Assembly (NCBI RefSeq): GCF_023333585.1
Contig: NZ_JAIQZN010000027.1
Coordinates: 1-64,000, forward strand
Direction: 5' to 3'
Length of the DNA: 64,000 bases
Origin: Argonema antarcticum A004/B2
GTDB taxonomy: Bacteria > Cyanobacteriota > Cyanobacteriia > Cyanobacteriales > Aerosakkonemataceae
Below the pieces are notes generated by a model. That model had not been told where the DNA came from. It saw nothing but the letters and a program-made list of their open reading frames with translations, and did no database searches. The position numbers and the translations under genes were made by a program. Below are positions 24,425 through 33,722 of the stretch, one piece after another. Position 1 is the stretch's first letter. Each line of letters begins with the position of its first letter.

Positions 24425-26830
24425 ATGAACGAAGCCGAAACCCGCGCCGAACTAATTGACCCCGCATTAAAAGCCGCAGGCTGGGGACTTATCGAAGGTA
24501 GTCGCATCCGCCGCGAAGTTATCGCCCCTGGCCGCTTAATTGGCAACAGTAAACGCGCTCGATCAGACATCGCCGATTATGTCCTGGTTTATCGTGGTGA
24601 AAAACTCGCTGTCATCGAAGCCAAAAAACGCGACTTACCAGATACCGAAGGTTTAGGACAAGCCAAAAAATACGCCGAAAAATTACAGACTCGATTCGCC
24701 TACTCTACAAACGGCATCGGCATCTACCAAGTAGATATGCACACAGGCGCAGAAGGCTACATCAACCAATATCCTACCCCGGAGCAACTTTGGGAAGCCA
24801 CCTTTAGCGATTTCCCTGAGCGAAGTCGAAGGGAAGATAACCAATGGCGCGATCGCTTTGCTGCCATCCCCTTTGAAGACAAAAGCGGCACATGGGAAGC
24901 CCGCTACTATCAACACAATGCCATTAAGCACGTCCTAGAAGCGATCTGCCAAGGACAAGACCGGATTTTATTAACAATGGCAACAGGCACAGGTAAAACC
25001 TTCATTGCCTTCCAACTTGCCTGGAAACTCTTTCAAAGCCGTTGGAACCTCAGCCGAAAACCCACACTTCGACAAGGCTCAGTGACCGCCCGTCGCCCGC
25101 GAATTTTGTTTTTAAGCGATCGCAATATTCTAGCTAACCAAGCCTATAACTCTTTCTCTGCATTCCCCGACGATGCTCTAGTCCGCATCGACCCCGAAGC
25201 TATCAAAAAACGCGGACGAGTCCCCAAAAATGGCAGTATCTTTTTTACCATTTTCCAAACATTTATGACCGGACGGGATAACGCAGGCAATCCTACACCC
25301 AAATTCAGCGACTATCCCCCCGACTTCTTTGACTTCATCATCATTGATGAATGTCACCGAGGCGGAGCCAATAACGAAAGCACCTGGCGGGGAATTTTAG
25401 AATACTTCTCCCCAGCAGTACAACTAGGACTCACTGCTACTCCTAAACGAGAAAACAACGCAGACACCTACGCCTACTTCGGCGATCCAGTCTATAAGTA
25501 TGCCCTCAAAGACGGCATCAACGACGGCTTTCTGACTCCCTTTAAAGTCAGGCAAATCGAAACTAACCTAGATGAATATATTTACAGCCCCGACGATGAA
25601 CTAATCGAAGGTGCAGTAGACGAAGCTAGAACCTACAACGAAGCAGACTTCAACCGCATCATCGAAATTAGCGATCGCGAACGTTACCGCGTGCAACTGT
25701 TCATGGAAGAAATTGACCAGAATCAAAAAACTTTGGTGTTTTGCGCCAACCAACTCCACGCTCTAGCCGTGCGGGATTTAATCAACCAAATGAAGATTAG
25801 CAGTAACCGCTCGGCTGAGCGAAGCCGAAGCCCTAATTACTGTGTCCGCGTCACCGCCGATGATGGAAAACTGGGCGAACAGCACCTCAGCACCTTTCAA
25901 GACAACGAGAAAAATATTCCCACTATTCTTACCACCTCCCAAAAGCTCTCCACTGGAGTTGATGCCCGAAACGTTCGTAACATTGTGCTAATGCGCCCCA
26001 TCAACTCAATGATTGAATTTAAGCAAATTATTGGTCGCGGTACTCGCCTATTTGAGGGCAAAGACTACTTCACTATTTATGATTTTGTCAAAGCTTACGA
26101 ACACTTCAACGATCCTGAATGGGACGGCGAACCCCAAGAACCTGTAGTAGTCAAAAAGCCTGAAGGTGCAGATACAATTAAAGGTTTTACAAAAGATACT
26201 AATAAAGGTAGCGTGGAAACTCCAGAAGAACGCCGCCCTCAAAAAATCAAAATCAAACTCGCTGATGGTAAAGAACGTTTCTTCCAGCATCAGATGTCTA
26301 CCACCTTCTGGAGTCCAGACGGCAAACCCATGAGCGCCGAAGCATTTGTAGAACGTCTCTTTGGTGAAATTCCTGAACTATTCACAGATGAAGACGAATT
26401 AAGAGCAATTTGGAGTCGCCCTGATACTCGTAAAGCACTATTAGAAGGACTGGCAGAGAAAGGCTACGGCGAGGAACAACTCACAGAAATTAGCCGCCTG
26501 ATTGATGCCGAGAAAAGCGATTTATATGATGTCTTGGCTTATATCGCCTATGCCTCTCCACCCATTAGCCGCCGAGAGCGCGTTCTTGCTCACAAGTCCT
26601 TAATCTTCTCGCGCTATATCGGCAAACAGCAAGAATTTCTCGACTTTGTACTAGAGCAATACATCAAAGCAGGGGTGGGTGAACTAGATCGCACTAAATT
26701 ACCTCAACTTTTAGAGTTGAAATATCATACAGTTCGTGATGCTGTGGAAGAACTAGGGAGCGTTGCGAATATCAGTCAAGTATTTATCGGGTTTCAGCAG
26801 TATTTATATTCCCAGGAAATAGCAGCTTGA
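24425..26830 (+). CDS. hsdR: type I restriction enzyme subunit R
   Basis: An 801-residue protein. The N-terminal nuclease shows D51 with E65-x-K67 in LAVIEAKKRD. The helicase core has Walker A MATGTGKTFIAF, the DECH box IIIDECHRGG, motif III LGLTATPKR and motif VI QIIGRGTRL. A C-terminal helical domain completes it. HsdR translocates and cuts unmodified DNA. Three segments appear inserted by dispersed repeats: PERSRRE near 130, PTLRQGSVTAR near 215 and SAERSRSP near 465. All keep the frame. The start ATG 24425 matches the remnant at 23704. Convergent with the GTPase gene. Confidence 0.93.
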   Translation: MNEAETRAELIDPALKAAGWGLIEGSRIRREVIAPGRLIGNSKRARSDIADYVLVYRGEKLAVIEAKKRDLPDTEGLGQAKKYAEKLQTRFAYSTNGIGIYQVDMHTGAEGYINQYPTPEQLWEATFSDFPERSRREDNQWRDRFAAIPFEDKSGTWEARYYQHNAIKHVLEAICQGQDRILLTMATGTGKTFIAFQLAWKLFQSRWNLSRKPTLRQGSVTARRPRILFLSDRNILANQAYNSFSAFPDDALVRIDPEAIKKRGRVPKNGSIFFTIFQTFMTGRDNAGNPTPKFSDYPPDFFDFIIIDECHRGGANNESTWRGILEYFSPAVQLGLTATPKRENNADTYAYFGDPVYKYALKDGINDGFLTPFKVRQIETNLDEYIYSPDDELIEGAVDEARTYNEADFNRIIEISDRERYRVQLFMEEIDQNQKTLVFCANQLHALAVRDLINQMKISSNRSAERSRSPNYCVRVTADDGKLGEQHLSTFQDNEKNIPTILTTSQKLSTGVDARNVRNIVLMRPINSMIEFKQIIGRGTRLFEGKDYFTIYDFVKAYEHFNDPEWDGEPQEPVVVKKPEGADTIKGFTKDTNKGSVETPEERRPQKIKIKLADGKERFFQHQMSTTFWSPDGKPMSAEAFVERLFGEIPELFTDEDELRAIWSRPDTRKALLEGLAEKGYGEEQLTEISRLIDAEKSDLYDVLAYIAYASPPISRRERVLAHKSLIFSRYIGKQQEFLDFVLEQYIKAGVGELDRTKLPQLLELKYHTVRDAVEELGSVANISQVFIGFQQYLYSQEIAA
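24813..24834. repeat. dispersed repeat in hsdR, site 1
   Basis: The core CCCTGAGCGAAGTCGAAGGG is palindromic at its ends and translated in frame as PERSRRE. Confidence 0.8.
25065..25084. repeat. dispersed repeat in hsdR, site 2
   Basis: CACTTCGACAAGGCTCAGTG, a variant of the same repeat class, is translated in frame within PTLRQGSVTA. Confidence 0.65.
25812..25832. repeat. dispersed repeat in hsdR, site 3
   Basis: The core GGCTGAGCGAAGCCGAAGCC is translated in frame as AERSRSP, between conserved helicase motifs. Confidence 0.8.
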
Positions 26831-26909
26831 GTAAGATGCAGAGGGGAAAAAGAATCATAGATAATCTTCTGGCGGGAAGAAAGTAAGAGAGAAATGAATA
26901 ATAGGTGAT

Positions 26910-26935
26910 ATAGCAACCGCCAAGGCGGTTGCTAT
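26910..26935. terminator. hairpin between convergent hsdR and GTPase genes
   Basis: Perfect arms ATAGCAACCGCC and GGCGGTTGCTAT with a 2-nt loop overlap the stop codon of the minus-strand GTPase gene. It could end transcription from both sides. Confidence 0.55.
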
Positions 26936-28845
26936 AATTTGAGATAATATTGAAATCGCTCTCGCAGTTGTGGAATCGTCAGATTCGCAGTCCAGTACTC
27001 GACTAAGGCGTGACCAAATGCCCAGGCGTTGCGATCGGGTAAACCGGCGTTTTCGAGCAGCAGGGGCCACAGAGATAGCAGATCGAAGTTAAGTTTGTTA
27101 GCATCGTCTGTATTCAAAAGTGAGAAGAGGTCATAAGCCATCTGGAGTTTGCCAATCACTACAGGCAATTGTTCTACGGGAATTTGTTCTGCTAGTAGAT
27201 AAGCGAGGGTTGGCGATCCTGTGGATAGGGTGGAAATGAATCTGAGGACGGGACTTTTGATTAGTGTAGTTAATCCTTGGGTTGTTGCCATTTGGAATGT
27301 GTAGCGATCGATGATTTTAGCAGCTGCGATCGCACGGGCGTCTATGTTACGCAAAAATCGGGCTAGGCGAATTTGCTTGAGAGGAGAAATGGCTTCCACT
27401 AATGCTAAGGATAGCGCGTCCTCCCCCCATGCGGTTCGACCCGTTTTTAGATCGCCTGTGACGACTGGTAAAACAAAATCGCAAAACTCACCTAGTTGCT
27501 TTTGTCGATATTCTGTAGCTTCTCGAATGGCAATTTCTTTGGGCCTTTCGCCCCATTCCCAATCATAAGGTGGTTGCCACTCGCGGATCGGACGCAGACG
27601 ATCGACTTGGGTGACAATTGCGATCGCAGGTAAATCTTCAACTGTGGCTTTGATATCTTGGAGAAAGTCTACATCCATTTGCAGGGCAGGATCGATCGCA
27701 GGCGTGACTAACAGCAGCAGATCGGCATTTATGGCATAATCTAGTACTAGCTCTCGTAAATCGGCACGGTTGGCTTGTTCGTAGCCGGGAGTATCCCAAA
27801 GGGTAAGAGTTTCTGTGCTTTCGGCTTGCCAGCGATAATTCTGAATGCTAGAGGTACTGGGTAAAATATCTACTGCTGCTAATTCTGCCTGAAAGAGGGT
27901 GTTAATCAAGCTGCTTTTTCCAGATCCCGTTCTTCCCGCCAGCAGAATATTGACGGGTTTCTCCTCAACTTCCGCCACTGGTTCTGTTTGTGATAGGATT
28001 TCTCGTAGGGTTTGAGTCTTCGCTTTCGGTAATGTGGGTGTGGAAACGGAAAATTCTGCAACTGGCAGCGTAGTGCCGCCATAGAGGGCTACAGCTTGCT
28101 GAAATAAGTTCCTCAAAGCTGCTTCCCGCATCATTTGGCTCAAATTCACCAGCAGTTCCTGAGTTGCGCGGTTACTGTAACCCTTACTGGCAACTTTTGC
28201 TACCGCTACTGCCGGGTTCAATAACCACTGGGCCCAGTTCCATACTTGCCAGAGTTTGCGAGCGGATGGTTCTAGTTTGCGATATACTTCGTATGCTTGG
28301 TATGCTTGCCCAACCGTGACTTGATTGAGGGCTGGAGATAGTTTTTGCATCCACCGATCTAAGTCATCCATTGTGCCCCGAATCAGTCCGTAAGCTTGCG
28401 GAACGTAGATGGAAAGCAGGGGATATTTTACTTCTGGATGATAGATATGTGCGATCGCAACCACAAGATCCTGACATCGCGTCCAAAAAGTTGGCCAGTC
28501 TTCCCAAATTGCGCGATCGTTCTGTGCAGTCTTCAGGATATCTTGTAGTGCGGTTTCTGCTCTAGTGGCGGCATCATTTCCTCCTGGTAGCGCGGCGGTA
28601 TTGGCTGTGGTTGATTCCAGTTCTTTGCTGACTTCTGCCATTACAGCTTCCATCTGTTCTACCATCGGTTGAGTCCATCTGACTAGCAGCCAACGCCAGC
28701 CTACTAAGATAAGGGTGAATACTGCCCAGATCCAACTAATGCCCCACTCGTGAATCTGCAACCCTGCCGATATCATCAGGAAAGTGACGATCGTTGCGAT
28801 CGGTGTTGCTAATACGATCCATTGCCACAGCTTTAAGCGCACCAT
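26932..28845 (-). CDS. membrane-associated P-loop GTPase
   Basis: A 637-residue protein. Two hydrophobic segments at the N-terminus (WIVLATPIATIVTFLMISAG and WIWAVFTLILVGWRWLLV) anchor it. A GTPase domain of the TrmE-Era-like type follows around 300-480, with G1 AGRTGSGKSSLINTL, G3 WDTPGYE and a G4-like VTQVDR. The C-terminal region is helical. Cyanobacteria carry several such membrane GTPases of unknown role, related to the YcjX/YcjF and dynamin-like groups. The ATG at 28845 is clear. It heads away from xisI/xisH on the same strand, 36 bp after xisI, so they may be co-transcribed. Confidence 0.82.
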   Translation of the reverse strand: MVRLKLWQWIVLATPIATIVTFLMISAGLQIHEWGISWIWAVFTLILVGWRWLLVRWTQPMVEQMEAVMAEVSKELESTTANTAALPGGNDAATRAETALQDILKTAQNDRAIWEDWPTFWTRCQDLVVAIAHIYHPEVKYPLLSIYVPQAYGLIRGTMDDLDRWMQKLSPALNQVTVGQAYQAYEVYRKLEPSARKLWQVWNWAQWLLNPAVAVAKVASKGYSNRATQELLVNLSQMMREAALRNLFQQAVALYGGTTLPVAEFSVSTPTLPKAKTQTLREILSQTEPVAEVEEKPVNILLAGRTGSGKSSLINTLFQAELAAVDILPSTSSIQNYRWQAESTETLTLWDTPGYEQANRADLRELVLDYAINADLLLLVTPAIDPALQMDVDFLQDIKATVEDLPAIAIVTQVDRLRPIREWQPPYDWEWGERPKEIAIREATEYRQKQLGEFCDFVLPVVTGDLKTGRTAWGEDALSLALVEAISPLKQIRLARFLRNIDARAIAAAKIIDRYTFQMATTQGLTTLIKSPVLRFISTLSTGSPTLAYLLAEQIPVEQLPVVIGKLQMAYDLFSLLNTDDANKLNFDLLSLWPLLLENAGLPDRNAWAFGHALVEYWTANLTIPQLRERFQYYLKL

Positions 28846-28881
28846 AGTCCAATCCCTGCCTAGTGTCGATCGCCCACTGTC

Positions 28882-29217
28882 TTAAGCTACACCATACTCG
28901 GTGTACTGGCGCTTGTAGGGTGGCTGTAACCCTAAGATAATATCCTCTTTGGATACTCCCATTGCCACCAATTCCTGAGCTATCTGGATATCTGTTGCAT
29001 TGCGCTGAATCCAAATTTTTTCGTTTTTAATATCTAAGTGCATTACACAGTTATAAATGCGATCGTATCCATCCCAGCCAATATCTAAAATCTGATAATG
29101 GTCGCGTTCTGTATCGAAAATAAGTTGAACTTCAACATTTGCTCCGCAATGTTGATAGTTGCCATATTCGCTCAGTAGCTTCTGAATGTACTGACGGTAT
29201 TGCTCTAGTTTTGCCAT
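28882..29217 (-). CDS. xisI: XisI family protein
   Basis: A 111-residue protein matching the XisI family: MAKLEQYRQYIQKLLSEYGN at the start, DTERDHYQILDIGWDGYDRI in the middle and LGLQPPYKRQYTEYGVA at the end. In Anabaena, XisI and XisH are needed for excision of the fdxN element. Most cyanobacterial copies, like this one, sit far from any such element, so the wider role is unknown. It overlaps xisH by 13 bp. Confidence 0.93.
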   Translation of the reverse strand: MAKLEQYRQYIQKLLSEYGNYQHCGANVEVQLIFDTERDHYQILDIGWDGYDRIYNCVMHLDIKNEKIWIQRNATDIQIAQELVAMGVSKEDIILGLQPPYKRQYTEYGVA

Positions 29218-29621
29218 TGTACAATTACCTCATTCATTGGATCGAAGACAATCACTTTAACTTGATACTGTTGGACTGAAACACGAGCCAGATCGCGATT
29301 AAAAAATGAACGATAGGTTTCCAAGGGAATTGCTAAATAAAGAGTTCGATCGGGTTCGCTGAATTGGAGTGCCAACCGATAATTGAGAAATTGCCCCAAT
29401 GCAGTATGGTAATCATATAGTTCTGACTCATTCAAAAAGCTTTTGATTTCAACTGCAATCTTTTCTCCTGCTTTTTCGGCTGCTAGGACTCTTTCTGCAC
29501 CTAAATCAATTGATACTTTGTCTTTACCAAACTTTACTATCAGCGGATCGTGTGTAACGATCCATCCTCCCTTCTCAAGTGCCTGTTTTACAGCTTCGTG
29601 GAAGATATCTCTAGCAGACAC
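29205..29621 (-). CDS. xisH: XisH family protein
   Basis: A 138-residue protein of the XisH family with a PD-(D/E)xK nuclease-like core: VSIDLGAERVLAAEKAGEKI followed by AVEIKSF. The start is a GTG at 29621 (MSARDIFHEAVKQAL). It is translationally coupled to xisI. The pair lies about 310 bp upstream of the CRISPR array and divergent from it. Involvement in defence or mobile DNA is suggested by the fold and location only. Confidence 0.93.
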   Translation of the reverse strand: MSARDIFHEAVKQALEKGGWIVTHDPLIVKFGKDKVSIDLGAERVLAAEKAGEKIAVEIKSFLNESELYDYHTALGQFLNYRLALQFSEPDRTLYLAIPLETYRSFFNRDLARVSVQQYQVKVIVFDPMNEVIVQWQN

Positions 29622-29934
29622 AAGCAGAATCCAAACTCTGTATATCCATAATAGCGATCGCTAGACTTATAATCGCACGACAGCCACTGGGCGATCGGCC
29701 CTCAGTCCCCTCACTGACATAGTGTATGTGAACTACCCACACTAAATCGAAGCGATTATAGTGTGGGCTTCTAACATCACAGAGGAATGCCTCAGAACAG
29801 ACTTGCGTCCCATCTTTGGTCTTACTTCCCCTCCGTTAGCAGAAACGGCTGTTCCATCCGTCTGTAGTATTCTGATGCCCTCTGCTCTAATATTTGTTGC
29901 AATGTGGCATAATGACAGAAAGAAGAAGACTTGA
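29622..29934 (+). promoter_or_regulatory. putative CRISPR leader region
   Basis: This is a 313-bp gene-free stretch between xisH (divergent) and the first CRISPR repeat. Repeat variation places the newest repeats on this side (see the array), so the leader and promoter should lie here. No specific promoter box is certain. Confidence 0.45.
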
Positions 29935-30403
29935 CTTTCAAAGCTTGTTAATCCCTTTCAGGGATTGAAATTTTACGGCATCAATACACGAACTACGAAA
30001 GTGTATCTTTCAAAGCTTGTTAATCCCTTTCAGGGATTGAAATTTGAATATCTTCGAGGCGCATTGCCTCGGTGTATTCTTTCAAAGCTTGTTAATCCCT
30101 TTCAGGGATTGAAATTCATCTGCGTAAGAGTCAGTGTTCCCGTACTGGGACTTTCAAAGCTTGTTAATCCCTTTCAGGGATTGAAATCGTAACCTCCCAC
30201 ACCCCATACTTCTCCGTACCATCCTTTCAAAGCTTGTTAATCCCTTTCAGGGATTGAAACCTTGGGCTTCGCTTGCTTTTGCCTTGGGTTTGGGTCTTTC
30301 AAAGCTTGTTAATCCCTTTCAGGGATTGAAACTTCTGGGGAGCCTTGATACCAAGTTGTCTAATAGCTTTCAAAGCTTGTTAATCCCTTTCAGGGATTGA
30401 AAC
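29935..30403 (+). CRISPR. CRISPR array, 7 repeats and 6 spacers, no adjacent cas genes
   Basis: Seven identical 36-bp repeats start at 29935, 30007, 30079, 30151, 30224, 30296 and 30367. Each begins CTTTCAAAGCTTGTTAATCC and ends GGGATTGAAA. Position 37 is T after repeats 1-4 and C after repeats 5-7, so the real unit is probably 37 bp with spacers of 34-36 bp. The ATTGAAA end is typical of the crRNA 5' handle of type I and III systems and implies plus-strand transcription. No cas gene lies within 20 kb on the left or 30 kb on the right. The array must use distant Cas proteins or be inactive. Confidence 0.97.
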
Positions 30404-30516
30404 CAGAATCAAAATAAGCTATACCCTGCAACCAATAGCCAAACCGTATTCGTGTTCGTCGTCTTCCGTTGCTGAGCTAGAATTTATAACGAAGCGCTGC
30501 ATCAGCTAATCTATTT

Positions 30517-30591
30517 GTAGGTTGGGTTGAGCAAAGCGAAACCCAACCACTTAGAGGTTGAAGTTGGGTTTCGTTCCTCAACCCAACCTAC
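30517..30591. repeat. large imperfect palindrome (GTAGGTTGGGTTGAG family)
   Basis: GTAGGTTGGGTTGAG at the left faces CTCAACCCAACCTAC at the right, with nested GAAACCCAAC/GTTGGGTTTC arms. This repeat is common in cyanobacterial intergenic regions. A fragment (CAACCCAACCTA) appears at 38901. It follows the CRISPR array. Confidence 0.85.
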
Positions 30592-30607
30592 ATTGCCGTA
30601 CACAATA

Positions 30608-31942
30608 TCATTTAATCCCCTTAAATCGTTCTTGCGCTGACTTAAACGCTTCTTTCATCACAGATTGGATTTGCTTGGGATCGGGTTTTTTGCCTCCCAT
30701 CAAATCACCGAAATAAACGCAAGCTCCTTCACCGAGTGCTAAAGTGTAGGCAGCAGCCCAGGAAGCTGCGATCGCACTCCCGAAAACAGGCACAAATTTG
30801 ACTAACTCCCGTCCCACTGCTTGTGCTAAAAAGCCACCTGCGATCGCACTTACAACACCTCCAGCCTGAGATGGCGTCAGTATCTGCCCGTATAATTTAC
30901 CTAACAGCCCCACCATCGATACTTGCAACGCAGTCAGCACAGGCATCGTAGCAAACGGCAAGGGTACAGCCGCCAACGCAGCTGCCATAATGGAAAATGC
31001 CAAAATGTAACGGCGTCCGACATCCCGGTAGAGATTGCCAATTTGGTTACCAGCTTCGTTATCCAATAACTGATAAATCGCACGCGCTTCAGCTTCTGGG
31101 AGTAAGTCAGCCAGAGAATCTCTCAGCGCCTCTAAGCCGTAAAATACTGGCGTGTAGCTATCCTCTTCCAGAGTAAAGTCGATCGGGACAGCGCGATCGC
31201 ACAATCCCGCAAAAGCTTGCTGAATCGCCGCAAAAGCTCGATTGAGTTCCTGATAATCTGGTGGATAGACAGGATGATCCTCTGTACCGGGAGGATAAAC
31301 CTCATGCAAACAGGTAACTACCAGCAGACAAGGAATATCTGGATACCGCTGACGCAGCTGCTGGGCAATTTGTCGCAAAGTGTCGATCGCAAAATCATTA
31401 ATTTTGACAGTCAGAATCAGAACTCTAGCACCGCGACTTTCCTGTTGCAGATCTCCAATCAATTCCTGAATAATTGTTTCCGTGTCCTGTTTGACATCCC
31501 CCAGTCCCACCGTATCTGTAAAGATCAGCAACGGCAAATCGTTGGAAGGATAAGCATAACGTTCCGTGTGTTGCGTGTGGGGACGAAATCCCTGACCCAC
31601 AATCTGGGCTGAAACTCCCGTCAGTCCTCGTACAATCGAACTTTTTCCAGCCTGTGGCTTACCAATTAGCAGCGCTTCCGTCGTTGGCAATTCGGCGCGA
31701 ACAGTCTCCAAAATCTCCGCCACCCGATCGTCGCTGACACTAAACCAGCTTACAACCGTCTGCGCGATGCGATCGGCGGGTAACAGTCGCATCAAGTGCG
31801 TAGTTGCATTGTTCCAGACATCAGCAATGGGGTTTGTCCGGGAATTATCTAACGCCCCAGTCGTCACCCCATCAGTAGGTTCGCTCAATTGCGGAGAATT
31901 AGTTAACGGCTTCTCAGCATTATGTTGCTCAGTCATTCGCAT
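30608..31942 (-). CDS. GTPase with C-terminal DUF697-like membrane domain
   Basis: A 444-residue protein. The GTPase domain shows G1 LIGKPQAGKSSIVRGL near residue 93 and G3 TDTVGLGD near 142. The usual G4 NKxD is replaced by TCLHE in LLVVTCLHEVY. The C-terminal third (YILAFSIMAAALAAVPLPFA, then VGRELVKFVPVFGSAIAASW) is the hydrophobic DUF697 domain found in YcjF-like proteins. It probably acts at a membrane. The start may be the ATG at 31942 or 31936; a TTG precedes them. It is the second GTPase bracketing the CRISPR/XisHI segment. Confidence 0.85.
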   Translation of the reverse strand: MRMTEQHNAEKPLTNSPQLSEPTDGVTTGALDNSRTNPIADVWNNATTHLMRLLPADRIAQTVVSWFSVSDDRVAEILETVRAELPTTEALLIGKPQAGKSSIVRGLTGVSAQIVGQGFRPHTQHTERYAYPSNDLPLLIFTDTVGLGDVKQDTETIIQELIGDLQQESRGARVLILTVKINDFAIDTLRQIAQQLRQRYPDIPCLLVVTCLHEVYPPGTEDHPVYPPDYQELNRAFAAIQQAFAGLCDRAVPIDFTLEEDSYTPVFYGLEALRDSLADLLPEAEARAIYQLLDNEAGNQIGNLYRDVGRRYILAFSIMAAALAAVPLPFATMPVLTALQVSMVGLLGKLYGQILTPSQAGGVVSAIAGGFLAQAVGRELVKFVPVFGSAIAASWAAAYTLALGEGACVYFGDLMGGKKPDPKQIQSVMKEAFKSAQERFKGIK

Positions 31943-32011
31943 CAAAACGGACGGCAGACCCCGTATGGGTGGATACTGTCTAATCTTATATTCTTTTATC
32001 TACAAAGCAGA

Positions 32012-32035
32012 AAAGCGGGGTTTTTACCCCGCTTT
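32012..32035. terminator. strong hairpin between SulP remnant and GTPase
   Basis: AAAGCGGGG and CCCCGCTTT arms flank a T-rich loop, with T-rich sequence on both sides. It can act on transcripts from either strand. The following 32036-32232 shows no gene. Confidence 0.6.
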
Positions 32036-32232
32036 CCTTTTAATCCGATACTTATAAGTTGCCTGTTGTAGGTTCGGCAGTTTCCAATTAAAGTGGTCTA
32101 GTTATCCCCTTTAGGGTTTCTATTTCATAATAACGCAAGTAAAAGTGGTAATTGTAAAATTTTCATTAAATTATGTCAAGTTCCCGTAAAGATGTTGCCT
32201 GGTTGCGATCGTAAGTAGCTGGTTGAAAGGAA

Positions 32233-32325
32233 GTCTCCCCCTTGTCCCCCTTGTCCCCCTTGTCCCCCTTGTCCTCCTTGTCCTCCTTGTCCTCCTTGTC
32301 CCCCTTATCCCCCTTGTCCCCCTTT
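32233..32325. repeat. 9-bp tandem repeat tract overlapping the SulP remnant 3' end
   Basis: About ten units of CCCCCTTGT and CCTCCTTGT, the same unit as at 1-77. The tract supplies the last codons (GGQGG) and the TAA stop of the SulP fragment. Confidence 0.92.
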
Positions 32326-33606
32326 TGACTTTCTTATCCCCCAAACACAGAGGACTGTGGCGGTAACAGTACCAACCAGAATGCCATTTTCAATTCCCAG
32401 CCCCAGTACTGCGAAAAACGTCACCAACAGCGAAGCAGCATCGGCTTTGTTATAGTTCCAAATATCTTTGATTGCGGCAATATCAATCAACTTCAAAACT
32501 GCGACGATAATAATTGCTGCGAGAGAAGTTTGCGGCATAAAATAAAACAAAGGCGTGCAAAACAGAACTGTGAAAGCAACTAATAGGGCAGCAATAATAG
32601 AAGCAAGACCCGTATTAGCACCAGCAGCAAAATTCACCACCGAACGGCTTAAACCGCCAGTTACTGGATAACCGCCAGTTATTGCTGCACCCAAATTAGC
32701 TACTCCCAATGCTACCAATTCCTGATTAGCATCTACATTCTCGTTGCGGAAACTAGCTAAAGATTTGGCAATAGCAATACTCTCCATAAAGCCAACAAAG
32801 CTAATAGTAAGAGCAACAGGCAACAAAGCCTGCCAGAGGGTTGCATCGAAAGATGGCAAAGTTATCGGCGGTAAGCCAGGGGGAATTGTGCCGACAATTT
32901 TAACCGCAGCATTCTGATTTAATCTCATTCCGTAAACCAGTAGCGTTCCTAAAACTATTACCAGTAAAGGTGCTATCTTGGTCGTAACCATTGTCATCGC
33001 CTCAGATATTTCCCAGCGTTTAAGCTGCACTTCCAAAAAACTGTTGAAATAAATTAAAATTCCAATACTACCCAATCCAATACACAGAGTTACAAAATTT
33101 GTTGGCTCTTTCGGAGTTGCTATGCTTTTGTTCACCCAAGAACATTTTTATTTCTTTTCTCCTCTCCCACTCTCCCCCTCTCCCACTCCCCCACTCTCCC
33201 ACTCTCCCACTCTCCCACTCTCCCCCTCTACTCAAATAGCATAGTAAGTACGGAAGAGCCAATATTCTGGAGTGCCTCTGTCTGCTAATTTTTCCATCCC
33301 GGTGGCAACCAGCAGAGACACCATTGCCACGGGGCCAACTGCCAAGGTGCGCGTCGAGCCGAGTAGCGGGTAGAGTATGAGGGGAAGAATGCTGGCGTAC
33401 AGTCCTACCTGGGGCGGCAAACCAGCCAGCAGCGAGTAAGCCATACTCTGAGGCACAAGCATAATGGCGACAATAACTGCTGCCATGAGGTCGCCTGGTA
33501 AGTCTTGTGGGGAATAATTGAGAAGCCACTCTAGAGGAGGCAGATAACGGCTTAAGTCGTTCGGTTCAACTTGGTTGGGAACTTCAGCAGCTTGTGGGTT
33601 GTTCAA
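32305..33606 (-). pseudogene. SulP-family sulfate permease, broken in two places
   Basis: The N-terminal frame (33606 to 33232) encodes the SulP start, with DLPGDLMAAVIVAIMLVPQS and LYPLLGSTRTLAVGP, and stops after about 124 residues. A CTCCCACT-type repeat tract follows. A second frame (33135 to 32305, 276 residues) restarts in a later transmembrane segment and carries SFVGFMESIAIAKSLA and GGYPVTGGLSRSVVNFAAGA. It ends in the 9-bp repeat tract, without the cytoplasmic STAS domain of the family. Transmembrane segments between the two parts are missing. A working transporter is unlikely. Confidence 0.85.
33163..33229. repeat. CTCCCACT/CTCCCCCT tandem repeat tract inside sulP
   Basis: About eight degenerate 7-8 bp C-rich units lie between the two SulP fragments, at the place where conserved transmembrane sequence is lost. 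Confidence 0.88.
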
Positions 33607-33722
33607 TTTTCGTTAGCCATAGTATCTTAAGCATTATTACTCAGCGGTAAGAAAGAAAGATTAAATCCTATAAAGTGAAAAAGGTAAAAATAATTCAATA
33701 ATCCTCAAGAGAGAACCCCAGT

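Noticed and set aside
29965-30192. 75-residue open frame across the CRISPR array
   Set aside because: It is the translation of repeats and spacers; the repeated SKLVNPFQGLK peptide comes from the CRISPR repeat.
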